Notes under the pieces: model-generated
Database searches by the model: none
The model's input: the letters and a program-made list of their open reading frames with translations, nothing else
What the model was told of the DNA's origin: nothing
Shown: one piece after another, positions 36,605 through 46,171 of the stretch
Position numbering within the stretch: the first letter of the stretch is position 1
Layout: each line of letters starts with the position of its first letter
Position numbers and translations under genes: made by a program
Source of the DNA: Sphaerotilus sp.
GTDB taxonomy: Bacteria; Pseudomonadota; Gammaproteobacteria; Burkholderiales; Burkholderiaceae_C
Direction of reading: 5' to 3'
Length of the DNA: 52,754 nucleotides
Assembly (NCBI GenBank): GCA_013299055.1
Contig: JAAFKB010000015.1
Span: 1 to 52,754 of the forward strand

Positions 36605-39600
36605 ATGGCCACCTCTCCCACCGCCACCCTGAAAACGGCTCTGCTCACCGGCAAGGCCGGCTTGATGCAAGCCCTGCAGCGCCTGACGCTGGACCCGAAC
36701 TACGTGCCGGCGCGCCTGCCCGAAGGCATGGTGGTGGGCATCTGGGGCGAGGCGGTGGTGCGGCTGCCGGACGGCACGGTGCGCGAGCTGAAGGTAGGCG
36801 AGATGGTCCGCAAGGGCTACGTGATCCTGACCTCGCAGAAGGGCATCGTGCAGCTGGAGGTGGAAGGTGATCGGCTGGCGCGCATCCCGGACAGCCGCGA
36901 GATGTCGAACCTCAACACCGGTGCAGGCATGACCGGTGGCGAGGACGGTTCGCTGGACAGGGCCGAGCGGGTCGGACGGGTCATCGAGGTGGTCAGCCAG
37001 GCGGATTTCGACTTCAGTGCCGCCACCCGTGCGGACACCGTGCGGGTCGTGGGATCCGGCACGGGGCCGGGCTTGCCCGCTGTGTCGGTGGGTGACGTGA
37101 CGGTGAAGGAAGATGCGGGCCACGCGGTCTTCACCGTGACGCTCGCCCGCACCTCGGGCAGCAGCACCACGCTCGGTCTGGCGCTGTCGGACGGCACGGC
37201 GCAGGGCGGTGGCAGCGACTACGGCACGGCAGGAACCCCTGAGAACCTGGAAGTCTCGCTCGACAACGGCGTGACCTGGACCCCTGCCACCAGCGTGACG
37301 ATCCCGGCTGGCACGCTGAGCGCCCTGGTCCGCACCCCCATCACGGGCGACCGCACCTACGAGCCCGACGAGACCTTCACCCTGACGACCACGCTGCTGT
37401 CGGGAGACGTGGAAGTGGCGGACCCGATCGGCGTGGCCACCATCGTCGATGCCTTGCCCTACATCCAGAGTGTCCAGCCGGTCACGGTCAACGAAGGCGC
37501 AGGACAGGCCGTGTTCACGGTCACGCTGTCGAGCCCCTCGAAGGACACCATCACGGTGCGCTACACCACGTCGGATGGCACGGCGCTCGGCGGCACCGAC
37601 TACACCCCCACGACCGGCGTGCTGACCTTCGCTCCTGGCGAGACCAGCAAGACGATCGCCGTGCCGGTGCTCAACGACACGGCAGCCCCGGTCCACGAGG
37701 GACCGGAGACCTTCACGCTGACCCTGAGCGAGCCGGTCAACGTCGGCCTGCCCACCCCCACCACGCAGGGCACCATCGTCGATGACGGCACCGGCACCGG
37801 TGGCACCGACGACGACCGTCCCCGCGTGAGCACCGTCACCAGCCCCACCACGCAGGAAGGCCAGCCACTGGACTTCACGGTGACGCTGACCAATGCGTCC
37901 ACGCAGCCGACCGTGCTGGAGCTGACCCCGCGTTCGGACACCGGCACGGTGGGCACCGACACCGGGCCGATGGAGGTGTCGTTCGACGGCGGCAAGACCT
38001 TCACGCCCGTGGTCGATGGCAAGGTGACGGTGCCGCCGGGCACCACCACGCTGGTCGTGCGCGTGCCGACGGTGCTGGACCTGACCCCGGAGAGCCAGGA
38101 AACCGTCTTCCTTGATGTCAAGGCGCCCGCCGACACCGCGCCGGTGTACGGCACCGGCACCATCGAGGACGCTCCGCTGGTGTCGATCTCCGGACCTGCG
38201 ACGGTCGATGAGGCCATCGGCAATGCCACCTACACCGTCAGCCTGAACCATCCCTCCACCGTCCCGGTGACGGTCACGGTCAAGACCGTCAATGGCGTCG
38301 CGTTGGCCGACGTCGACTACACCGCCGTCGACCTGGTGCTGACCTTTGCACCGGGCGAGATCAGCAAGACCGTGCTGGTGCCGATCGTCAATGACACGCT
38401 GCTGGAGGGCAAGGAAGCCTTCACCGTCAAGATCGAAGCACTATCGGGTGCAGTGATCGACACGGCGCATGCCAGCGTGGTCACGGACATCGCCGATGAC
38501 GGTCTGCTCGACAACGGCGTCAACAAAGACGCCCCGAGACTGGCCGTCACCGATGTGAACGTGCCGGAATCCTCGGGCTACGCCACATTCAACGTGACGC
38601 TGGACAAGGCGTCCGGCCTGGCCACCACGGTCGCGCTGGCACTGGCGGATGGCACGGCCAAGGGCGCGGGCGTGGACTATGGCCGCGCGGGGGCGGGCAA
38701 CCTGCAGGTCTCCACCGACGGCGGCACCACCTGGGCCGACGCCACCAGCGCCACGTTCGCCGCGGGCAAGACCAGCGTGCTGGTGCGCACTCCGGTGGTC
38801 GTGGACGCGCTCGACGATTCGGGGGAGACCTTCACCCTGACCGCCACCACCACCACGCCCGCGGACGGCACCTCCAATGCCAAGGCCACCGGCACTGCCA
38901 CCATCTTCGACCTGCCCGGCATCACCATCAACGACCAGACCGTCAACGAAGGCACCGGTCTCGCCACGTTCACGGTGACGCTGTCCGGCCCGTCGGCCAC
39001 GCCGGTGACGGTCAGCTATGTGACGGCGGACGGCACGGCGCGCAACGGCGAGGACTACACGGCCCGCACCGGCACGCTGACCTTTGCACCGGGTGAGCTG
39101 CGCAAGACCATCGAAGTCCCGATCACGGAGGATCTGGTCTACGAGGGCGCAGAGACCTTCACGGTCAACCTCAGTGGCGCCAGCGCGAACGCGTTGATTG
39201 TCGATCCGCAGGGCCTGGGCACCATCATGGACGATGGCACCGGCACTGTCCCGCCCGGTGTCACGCCGACCGACGACCGCCCGCACGCCACGATCGACGA
39301 CATGACTGTCAACGAAGCAGCGGGCACGGCCACCTTCACCGTCACGCTGACCGGCACGGCCACGATGCCGCTCACGCTGGACTTCGACACCACGGACGGC
39401 ACAGCCAAGGCGGGACTCGACTACACCGCCGTCGCCGGCTCGCTGACCTTCGCGCCGGGCGAGAAGACCAAGACCATCACGGTCCCGATCCTCAACGACA
39501 TCCCGCCCGTCTACGAAGGGGCGGAAACCTTCACCGTCAACCTGCGCAGCCCGAGCGGCACCATCGTGCTCGACGATCCGATCGGCCTGGGCACGATCAA

Positions 39601-42600
39601 GGACGACGGCACGGGCACCATCCCGCCCGACAAGACACCCGACAACGACAAGCCGCTTGTCACCATCAACGACGTGCTGGTCAACGAGGCGTCGAAATCC
39701 GCCATCTTCACGGTGACGCTGTCGAATGCATCGGCGCTGCCTGTCACCGTCGCTTACACCAGCGTCAATGGTACGGCCGAAGCCGGGTTCGACTACCAGT
39801 CCGTCCTGGGATCGCTGACCTTCGCGCCGGGCGAGACCACCAAGACCATCAGCGTGCCGCTCATCAACGACACGCAGTACGAGGGCGCCGAGACCTTCCA
39901 GATTGTCCTGACCGACCCGACCAACGCCACGGTCAACACCGCCGGTGCGGGTGTGGATGCCACGAAGGACGGCACGGGCATCGGCACCATCGTGGACGAT
40001 GGCACGGGCGGCCCCCTGTCGCCGGACACCCCACCCGGCACGCCGCTGGACAACGACAAGCCGGCGTTCTCGATCAACGATGTGGTCGTGAACGAAGCCT
40101 CCAGTTCGGCGGTGTTCACGGTGACGCTGAGCAATCCCGCCAAGATGGCGGTGACGGTCACCTACACCACCGCCGACGGCACCGCCCTCAACGGCGCGGA
40201 CTACACCGCACAGACTGGCACGCTGACCTTCGCCCCCGGCGAAACCAGCAAGACGATCTCGATCCCGATACTGAACGACAGCGTGTTCGAAGGCAGCGAG
40301 ACGTTCACGGTCAACCTGTCCGCCCCGACGAACGCCACCATCGCCGATGGCGTCGGCGTCGGCACCATCAAGGACGACGGCACAGGCGGCCCGCTCTCGC
40401 CCGACACGCCACCCGGCACACCGCTGGACAACGACACGCCGATCCTGACGATCAGCAACACGACAGTGGTGGAGAACCTCTCGCCCACGCCCGCCTTCGT
40501 GACCTTCACGCTGACACTGAGCAACCAGTCCGCCACGGCCACCACGGTGGCGCTGGCACTGACCGACGGCACCGCCAAGGGGCTGGGCGTGGACTACGGC
40601 GCTGCGGGCAGCAACAACCTGCAGGTGTCCACCAATGGCGGCGCAACCTGGGTCGATGCGACCACGGCCACCTTTGCACCCAACACCACGACGCTGCTGG
40701 TGCGCACGCCGCTGATCAACGACAAGGTGATTGAAGCATCGGAAGCCTTCACGTTGACGGCCACGACCACGGCTGGCACCACCCGCACCCCGACATCTAA
40801 CGGCACCGGCACCATTGCAGACGACGACGTGGCCCCGATCGCGCTGCCCGACACCGGCCGCGGTGACGAGGACACGCCGATCACCGGCACCGTGCTGGCC
40901 AACGACACCGACGCCAACGGCGACCCGCTCACCGTCACCAGCTTCAGCATTGCCGGCACGCCCTATCCCGCAGGAACCACGGCCACTATTCCGGGAGTCG
41001 GCACCGTCACGATCGCGCCCACCGGCGTCTATACCTTCACCCCGCTGCCCAACTACGACGGCGCGGTGCCGGTCATCACCTACACCGTGAGCGACGGCGC
41101 CAATCCGGTGACGAGCACGCTGACGCTGACGATCAATCCGGTCAACGATGCGCCCGTCATCGGGGCAAGCCAAGTCACTGTGTCAGAGGAAGGACTCGCA
41201 GGCGGCATCGCCGACAACACCGGCAGTCCTACCGACACGACCAACAGCACCACTGCCACCAATACGCTGTCGATTACCGATCCCGACAGCACGGCGTTCA
41301 CCGTCACTTGGGCAAGCGTACCCACGGACCTGTACTCGCAGGGCAAACTGGTAGATTCTTGGACCGGCATTGGTACGAACAGGCTGATCGGCAAGATCGA
41401 CGGTGCCACAGGCACTCCAGTGCTGGAGGCAACCATCAACAACAACGGCACATACACCGTTACGGTGCTCCGCTCCATTTCCCACAGCGGCACCGGTGAA
41501 GATATCCGTACGCTCAATCTCGGCGTTAACGTGGTTGACAGTGGTGGAGCCACTGCCATTAATCAGATCAGTGTCAACGTAGAGGACGATTCCCCCGCAG
41601 CGGTCGCTTCCCAAGTCAGAGCTGTCCGGCTTCAGGACACCAACCTGATCATCACACTGGACATCTCGGGTTCGATGGATGCAGTCCGCTTGAGCAATGC
41701 ACGACAGGCAATCAAGAACCTGATCGCCAGCTACGATGAATTTGGTGACGTAGCGGTACGGTTGGTGGTTTTCTCGGACACGGCAGAAGCGCTAGGGAGC
41801 GGCTGGATGCTACCAAGCGAAGCCACCCCGCTGATCGATGGTCTGATCGCAGATGGTCGCACTAACTATGATCCAGCCATCTCGCTGACCCGCACCGCAT
41901 TTGAGACTCCAGGCAAAATTTCTTCGGGCCAGAACATCGCCTATTTCATCTCCGACGGCAACCCTAACGAGCCGGCGTATGGGATGAATGACCTTGAGAG
42001 AGCAGACTGGCGGGGGTTCCTCAACAGCTACGGCATGCGCGCTTACGCCATCGGCATCACCGATGATGTGGGTCTGTCGTATCTGCAACCTATTGCATGG
42101 GATGGTCGCAACGGTGGCAGTGACGCCAGCGCAGTGGTCGTCGCTGATCCAGCGGACCTGACAGGAGTGCTGCAACAGACAGTACCTATCCCATCAGGCG
42201 ATCTCACAACTGGCGGGACCATCGGTGCCGGTGGCATGGTCGGCGCAGACGGTGGCTACATTCGCTCGGTGACGGTGAATGGAGCGACCTATCTGTGGTC
42301 AGATTCACGTGCCAACCTCATCTCGGTGACTGGCGGCACCGGTATTTACACTTTCGACACGTCCACCAAAGTCCTGACAATCGGAACCACAGGCGCAACG
42401 CTACTGAACGGAAAAGTCGAAGGCAGTCGTTTCATCGTTGATCTCGACGAGGGCACCTTTGAATACCGCGTGCCGTCCTCAATGGCAAGTGCCCGCACCG
42501 AGCGCATGACGTACACCCTGTCGGACATTGACTCCGTAGGCCGCACGCCCTATGGCGATACACAGAACGGCGAAGTCGTGGTTCAAGTCGGCACGTCAAC

Positions 42601-43159
42601 CTCTATCGGTACCACCTACATCGGTGACGCCACGCGCTCTGAATCCATCGTCGGTAGCCTTGGTCATGACACCCTGAGTGGCTTGGCCGGCAACGACACC
42701 CTGTCGGGCGGCGATGGCAACGACAGGCTCATCGGCGGCATGGATAGCGACGCATTCACGGGGGGCCTGGGATCCGACGTGTTTGCTTGGTCGCTCGGCG
42801 ACGGCGGCACCCGCGGCACCCCCGCCATCGACACCATCACCGACTTCAACCCCAGCCTCCCCTCCGCCGGCGGCGACATCATCGACCTGCGCGACCTGCT
42901 CTCCGGCGAGCGGACCACCACGCTGGAAAACTACCTGGAGTTCACCTTCGCCGGCAGCGGCAGCGCGGCCACCACCACCATCCACGTCAGCTCCACCGGC
43001 GCCTTCGCCGGCGGCAACTACAGCGCCGCAGCCGAAGACCAGACCATCGTGCTGTCGGGCGTCGATCTGCGCGCCTCGCTGGGCCTGGCCAACACCGCCA
43101 CCGACACCCAGATCATCTCCACCTTGCTGACCCAGGGCAAACTGATCGTGGACAACTGA
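36605..43159 (+). CDS. lapA: giant RTX/Calx-beta repeat surface adhesin, LapA-like
   Basis: A 2184-residue type I-secreted adhesin. N-terminal retention module (about 1-150; PEGMVVGIWGEAVVRLPDGT) that plugs the outer-membrane pore until LapG cuts it. The only dialanine in this part is SAAT (138-141), the candidate cleavage site. About ten Calx-beta-like repeats (about 155-1408) of ~115-130 residues follow, with VNEGAG, FTVTLS, LTFAPGET and GTIVDDGTG as recurring blocks. Next are a cadherin/VCBS-like domain (about 1409-1520), a T1SS-143-like segment (about 1520-1675), a von Willebrand A domain with a DISGSMD metal site (D1686), RTX repeats (about 2017-2062; GGDGNDRL) and the C-terminal secretion region ending LIVDN. 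It lies between lapC and the lapD-lapG pair; the region 41160-42780 is lower in GC than the rest. Confidence 0.93.
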   Translation: MATSPTATLKTALLTGKAGLMQALQRLTLDPNYVPARLPEGMVVGIWGEAVVRLPDGTVRELKVGEMVRKGYVILTSQKGIVQLEVEGDRLARIPDSREMSNLNTGAGMTGGEDGSLDRAERVGRVIEVVSQADFDFSAATRADTVRVVGSGTGPGLPAVSVGDVTVKEDAGHAVFTVTLARTSGSSTTLGLALSDGTAQGGGSDYGTAGTPENLEVSLDNGVTWTPATSVTIPAGTLSALVRTPITGDRTYEPDETFTLTTTLLSGDVEVADPIGVATIVDALPYIQSVQPVTVNEGAGQAVFTVTLSSPSKDTITVRYTTSDGTALGGTDYTPTTGVLTFAPGETSKTIAVPVLNDTAAPVHEGPETFTLTLSEPVNVGLPTPTTQGTIVDDGTGTGGTDDDRPRVSTVTSPTTQEGQPLDFTVTLTNASTQPTVLELTPRSDTGTVGTDTGPMEVSFDGGKTFTPVVDGKVTVPPGTTTLVVRVPTVLDLTPESQETVFLDVKAPADTAPVYGTGTIEDAPLVSISGPATVDEAIGNATYTVSLNHPSTVPVTVTVKTVNGVALADVDYTAVDLVLTFAPGEISKTVLVPIVNDTLLEGKEAFTVKIEALSGAVIDTAHASVVTDIADDGLLDNGVNKDAPRLAVTDVNVPESSGYATFNVTLDKASGLATTVALALADGTAKGAGVDYGRAGAGNLQVSTDGGTTWADATSATFAAGKTSVLVRTPVVVDALDDSGETFTLTATTTTPADGTSNAKATGTATIFDLPGITINDQTVNEGTGLATFTVTLSGPSATPVTVSYVTADGTARNGEDYTARTGTLTFAPGELRKTIEVPITEDLVYEGAETFTVNLSGASANALIVDPQGLGTIMDDGTGTVPPGVTPTDDRPHATIDDMTVNEAAGTATFTVTLTGTATMPLTLDFDTTDGTAKAGLDYTAVAGSLTFAPGEKTKTITVPILNDIPPVYEGAETFTVNLRSPSGTIVLDDPIGLGTIKDDGTGTIPPDKTPDNDKPLVTINDVLVNEASKSAIFTVTLSNASALPVTVAYTSVNGTAEAGFDYQSVLGSLTFAPGETTKTISVPLINDTQYEGAETFQIVLTDPTNATVNTAGAGVDATKDGTGIGTIVDDGTGGPLSPDTPPGTPLDNDKPAFSINDVVVNEASSSAVFTVTLSNPAKMAVTVTYTTADGTALNGADYTAQTGTLTFAPGETSKTISIPILNDSVFEGSETFTVNLSAPTNATIADGVGVGTIKDDGTGGPLSPDTPPGTPLDNDTPILTISNTTVVENLSPTPAFVTFTLTLSNQSATATTVALALTDGTAKGLGVDYGAAGSNNLQVSTNGGATWVDATTATFAPNTTTLLVRTPLINDKVIEASEAFTLTATTTAGTTRTPTSNGTGTIADDDVAPIALPDTGRGDEDTPITGTVLANDTDANGDPLTVTSFSIAGTPYPAGTTATIPGVGTVTIAPTGVYTFTPLPNYDGAVPVITYTVSDGANPVTSTLTLTINPVNDAPVIGASQVTVSEEGLAGGIADNTGSPTDTTNSTTATNTLSITDPDSTAFTVTWASVPTDLYSQGKLVDSWTGIGTNRLIGKIDGATGTPVLEATINNNGTYTVTVLRSISHSGTGEDIRTLNLGVNVVDSGGATAINQISVNVEDDSPAAVASQVRAVRLQDTNLIITLDISGSMDAVRLSNARQAIKNLIASYDEFGDVAVRLVVFSDTAEALGSGWMLPSEATPLIDGLIADGRTNYDPAISLTRTAFETPGKISSGQNIAYFISDGNPNEPAYGMNDLERADWRGFLNSYGMRAYAIGITDDVGLSYLQPIAWDGRNGGSDASAVVVADPADLTGVLQQTVPIPSGDLTTGGTIGAGGMVGADGGYIRSVTVNGATYLWSDSRANLISVTGGTGIYTFDTSTKVLTIGTTGATLLNGKVEGSRFIVDLDEGTFEYRVPSSMASARTERMTYTLSDIDSVGRTPYGDTQNGEVVVQVGTSTSIGTTYIGDATRSESIVGSLGHDTLSGLAGNDTLSGGDGNDRLIGGMDSDAFTGGLGSDVFAWSLGDGGTRGTPAIDTITDFNPSLPSAGGDIIDLRDLLSGERTTTLENYLEFTFAGSGSAATTTIHVSSTGAFAGGNYSAAAEDQTIVLSGVDLRASLGLANTATDTQIISTLLTQGKLIVDN
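39995..40434 (+). repeat. duplicated linker inside lapA
   Basis: Two near-identical ~62-base segments start at 39995 and 40373 (378 bases, 126 codons apart). Each encodes the linker DDGTGGPLSPDTPPGTPLDN between Calx-beta repeats 8/9 and 9/10. The match at DNA level indicates a recent duplication of a single repeat unit, or recombination between units. Confidence 0.7.
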
Positions 43160-43204
43160 CCGTCACACACCACCCCGCAAGGGGTATCACCCAGACGCAC
43201 AGAA

Positions 43205-43236
43205 ACCGCCTTGGCACTCCACCAAGGCGGTTTTTT
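43205..43236 (+). terminator. rho-independent terminator after lapA
   Basis: ACCGCCTTGG (43205-43214) and CCAAGGCGGT (43222-43231) form a 10-pair stem with a seven-base loop, followed by TTTTTT. It ends the adhesin transcript 45 bases after the stop; on the other strand only three T residues follow, so it may weakly serve the convergent lapD too. Confidence 0.88.
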
Positions 43237-43255
43237 CATGCCCCATGCATCCCGC

Positions 43256-45157
43256 TCACTTCACGGCCGGCCCCGTCACCCCATCCACCCCGCAGGCCCA
43301 CAGCTCCGGCAGATCCTCGACTTCGCGCACCCCCTCGACAAACACCTTCAACCCGACCCCGTGCAGCATCGCCACCGAGCTGCGCAGCCACGCACGCCGC
43401 GCCGCGTCATGCCGCACACCGCTCGCCCAGCTCGATGCAAGCTTCACGTAGTCCAGCCCCGGCTCCAGCAACAGCCCGATCGACGACAGGCGATCGCCCG
43501 CATGCTCCAGCCCCAGATGCACACCATGCGGCCGAAGCTGGCGGCACAACTCGATCAGTGCATCCGGATGCCGCTCCAGCGCCGACTCGTCCACCTCGAC
43601 CCACAAGTGCCGCGCCGCCGGCCCCGCCGCCGCGACCCGCTCGCGCAGACGCGGCAGAAACTGTGGATGCACCAGCGACTGCGGCGACAGATTCACCCCG
43701 CGCGGCTTGCCATCGGCCGTGATCGCCGTCACGGCCAGTGCCACCGCCGCCATGTCCACATCGCAGCTCATGCCCGTGCGCAGGGCAAACGGCAGCCAGC
43801 GCGCCGCCGGCTCATAGGCCCCATCGTCTTCCAGCTGCAAGCGCAGCGGGCACTCCATGTGGACCACCGAGCCATACCGGTCGCTGACCGGAAATTGCAT
43901 CAACTGCACCCGAGCCGCCAGCAACGTGGCCTGCAATGCCCGACGCCAGGTGTCCTCGCCACCTTGCAGCGGCGCAGGCTCCAGCCCGTTGGCGACATAG
44001 GCGAAATCCCCCCGCACCTCAGCATCGGCCAGCCCCATGTCCGCACGGGTCAGCAACTCAGGCACCGCCCCCCCCGCACGGCAGCCCACCGAGGACACCA
44101 CCACCGCGACACCCGGTGTGTCGGTCAGGCAGACACGCAGGCGATCGAGCAAGGCGACCGCTGGATCGTCCCGCTCATTGGCATGGGGATACACCACCGC
44201 GAAATCGGACCCGTTGAGCCGACCGTGGCAGCTCGGCCCCCCCCCATCCACCCCAGGCTGGGACAGTGCCCGCGCCAGGGTACGCAGCAGCTGGTCGGTG
44301 CGCTGGTGCCCGAGTGCGCGGTTCACATCGGCCAGCCGCCGCACACGCACCAGCACCAGCTGCGTCGAGGCAGACGCGTCCTCACGCGCCAGGTGCGACT
44401 CGAAGCTGGCCAGGAAATGCCGGCGGTGCGACACCCCGGTCAAGGGATCACAGCTGGCCTGCACCCGCAGCTGGTCCACCTGCTCGGCCTGCTCCGCGAA
44501 GATCTGGTTGATGCGCGTCACCATCTGGTTCATGGCCTGGGCCACGCGGCGCAGCTCGGGCGTGCGCGGCTCCTTCACGCGCACGAAACGACGCTGCGTG
44601 AGCGCGTCGGCCTGCTCCACCACCTCATCGAGCTGGCGCCGCAGGCGCCGCACCGCCAGGTGCCCGATCGTGGCCGCGAGCACCCCGATGGCAAACGTCC
44701 ACAGCGTGATGCGCACACAGGCCGCCCACAGCCCGGCATAGGCATAGGCCGACTGGCTGACCACCTCCAGGGTGCCGATCTGCGCCCAGCCATTGAGCAC
44801 CTGCCCCAGTCCGGCTGTGGGCTGGATCGGCACGCTGCGCACGAACCAGACGGGCGCCGGAATGCGCACACCATCGGCCACCCGCGAATACAGTGTCGCG
44901 CCATCCGGAGCGCGCAGGATGATCGACTGGTAGTGCCCGGTATCGAACTGCGCCGAGATCGCGATGCCCAGCATGGCCGCATCCTGCCCCTGGTGCGACA
45001 GCGACAGCGCCAGGGACTGGGCGTTGTCGTTGTTCTTCACCGACAGCTGCGTCTCCAGCGAATTCCGGGCAGTCCAGACAGACACCAGCACGCTGCCGGC
45101 ACACGACAACAGGATCGTGCCGAGGATCAATAGCCAGATTTGTCGAATCAGCGACAT
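43256..45157 (-). CDS. lapD: c-di-GMP receptor controlling adhesin release, LapD-like
   Basis: A 633-residue inner-membrane receptor. The first transmembrane helix (IWLLILGTILLSCAGSVLVSV minus edges) is followed by a LapD/MoxY-type periplasmic domain (about 25-150, NDNAQSLALSLSHQG), a second helix (about 155-180), HAMP (RRLRRQLDEVVEQAD ... MNQMVTRI), a GGDEF-like domain with NGSDF and an EAL-like domain in which EAL reads ECP (MECPLRLQL). Both enzyme sites are degenerate, as expected for a c-di-GMP sensor. In Pseudomonas, LapD bound to c-di-GMP holds LapG away from LapA. The start has an AAGGAG site 6 bases upstream. It follows lapG by 22 bases in one minus-strand operon. Confidence 0.92.
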   Translation of the reverse strand: MSLIRQIWLLILGTILLSCAGSVLVSVWTARNSLETQLSVKNNDNAQSLALSLSHQGQDAAMLGIAISAQFDTGHYQSIILRAPDGATLYSRVADGVRIPAPVWFVRSVPIQPTAGLGQVLNGWAQIGTLEVVSQSAYAYAGLWAACVRITLWTFAIGVLAATIGHLAVRRLRRQLDEVVEQADALTQRRFVRVKEPRTPELRRVAQAMNQMVTRINQIFAEQAEQVDQLRVQASCDPLTGVSHRRHFLASFESHLAREDASASTQLVLVRVRRLADVNRALGHQRTDQLLRTLARALSQPGVDGGGPSCHGRLNGSDFAVVYPHANERDDPAVALLDRLRVCLTDTPGVAVVVSSVGCRAGGAVPELLTRADMGLADAEVRGDFAYVANGLEPAPLQGGEDTWRRALQATLLAARVQLMQFPVSDRYGSVVHMECPLRLQLEDDGAYEPAARWLPFALRTGMSCDVDMAAVALAVTAITADGKPRGVNLSPQSLVHPQFLPRLRERVAAAGPAARHLWVEVDESALERHPDALIELCRQLRPHGVHLGLEHAGDRLSSIGLLLEPGLDYVKLASSWASGVRHDAARRAWLRSSVAMLHGVGLKVFVEGVREVEDLPELWACGVDGVTGPAVK

Positions 45158-45179
45158 GCCGACTCCTTTTTTGGTTTGT

Positions 45180-45920
45180 TCACAGGAACCCTTGGTCTCT
45201 TGCCTTGACCAGCACTTCGCGCCACCGGGACAGCCGTGCCACCGCATCGCCAGCGCCCGGCCCCTGGGTGCCTTGCCAGAGCCCCTCGGAGTTGAAGCTG
45301 AACACGGGGATCAGATCCGGCCGCTTGGACGCGGGCCGGATGTCACCGATCAGGTTGTCCAGGATGAGCGGCTCGGCACCTGCGTTCGGGTAGTACGCCA
45401 GCACCATGTGCGCCTGCTGAACGGATGTCTGGCCACCGAAGATCGCCTTCACGTACACCAGCCTCAGCCGAGTGGCCGGCACACCCGACGCGATGAGCGA
45501 AAAGTACTTGCCAATGGCGTAGTCCTCGCAATCGCCCTGCCCGCGGTCCAGGAACTCCAGCGGACTGGCCCAGTAGTCGACCTGGCCCCAGGTCTCGATG
45601 TCTTCCCGGAACAGCAATCGCCGGTTGAAGAACTGGTTGATGCTGTGCAGGCGGGCCTCGTCCTCTTGGCGGGACATGTGCTGGATGACATCGGTGAGCG
45701 CGTGGGCCATCGCAGCGGTCTGCCCACCTTGCCTGCCAGCCAGAAAGACCAGGCGCTCGGCCTCCCAGGCCAAGGCAGCGGGCACCACCATCAAACCCAT
45801 CAGTACCAATGCCCACCCCGTCCAGCGACGGGGCAAAGCGCCAGCCCATGCGCGTGCCGGACCCCACCCCCAGCACCGGGCGGGCTTGACAGTTCGTGAC
45901 ATGGGCACAACAGCAGGCAT
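45180..45920 (-). CDS. lapG: periplasmic cysteine protease LapG
   Basis: A transglutaminase-like cysteine protease (246 residues from this start) that cleaves the LapA retention module. The catalytic triad is visible: C131 in GDCEDYAIGKYF, H171 in QQAHMVLAYY and D188 in LILDNLIGD. An N-terminal signal/anchor (WALVLMGLMVVPAALA) targets it to the periplasm, and WEAERLVFLAG follows. The start is uncertain: Met at 45902 is an alternative, and neither has a ribosome site. The frame stays open further upstream but is not protein-like. It precedes lapD on the same transcript, divergent from lapE. Confidence 0.92.
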   Translation of the reverse strand: MPAVVPMSRTVKPARCWGWGPARAWAGALPRRWTGWALVLMGLMVVPAALAWEAERLVFLAGRQGGQTAAMAHALTDVIQHMSRQEDEARLHSINQFFNRRLLFREDIETWGQVDYWASPLEFLDRGQGDCEDYAIGKYFSLIASGVPATRLRLVYVKAIFGGQTSVQQAHMVLAYYPNAGAEPLILDNLIGDIRPASKRPDLIPVFSFNSEGLWQGTQGPGAGDAVARLSRWREVLVKARDQGFL

Positions 45921-46171
45921 GGAAGCGTTGTCGGCACGCTGCGAGCAAAACCGTAGCCTTCCTTCACGAAACACGCTGGTCCAGACATGTGCCCACGATT
46001 TAATGCGTAGATGACTTGGACGTGCCCGACCGGCTGTGGAATACTCAGATGAAGGTATCCGCGGGCGAAACGGCAAAATAGCCGTCGGAAGTACCCCCCT
46101 CATCCACGGGCCTTGCGGGAGTGACGGCAGGTGTGTCGATTCCTCGGGCCAGCGCAAGGATCAATGAATCA
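45921..46171. promoter_or_regulatory. divergent lapG / lapE promoter region
   Basis: About 250 bases between divergent starts, less GC-rich than the coding regions. It contains a small hairpin ACGGC-AAAATA-GCCGT (46070-46085) and the TGTGGAATACTCAG stretch before it. An AAGGA site at 46156-46160 serves lapE. No promoter boxes could be assigned with confidence. Confidence 0.5.

Noticed and set aside
37065..40835. Regular repeats considered as a CRISPR-like or tandem satellite array
   Set aside because: The periodicity (~350-400 bases) is in frame and codes for Calx-beta protein repeats; there are no short identical repeats with unique spacers.
38441..41173. Minus-strand open frame of 910 codons inside lapA
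   Set aside because: It mirrors the Calx-beta repeats in another frame, is rich in Gly/Arg/Val with no fold pattern, and lacks a ribosome site.
43211..45133. Plus-strand open frame of 640 codons opposite lapD
   Set aside because: Composed mainly of Arg/His/Gln/Pro, with no domain; the minus strand encodes a full LapD with matching ribosome site.
46061..46095. Possible c-di-GMP-I riboswitch before lapE (GCGAAACGGCAAAATAGCC)
   Set aside because: Only a short GAAACGGCAAA-like piece is present; the GGGACGCAAAGCC core and the second helix region are missing.
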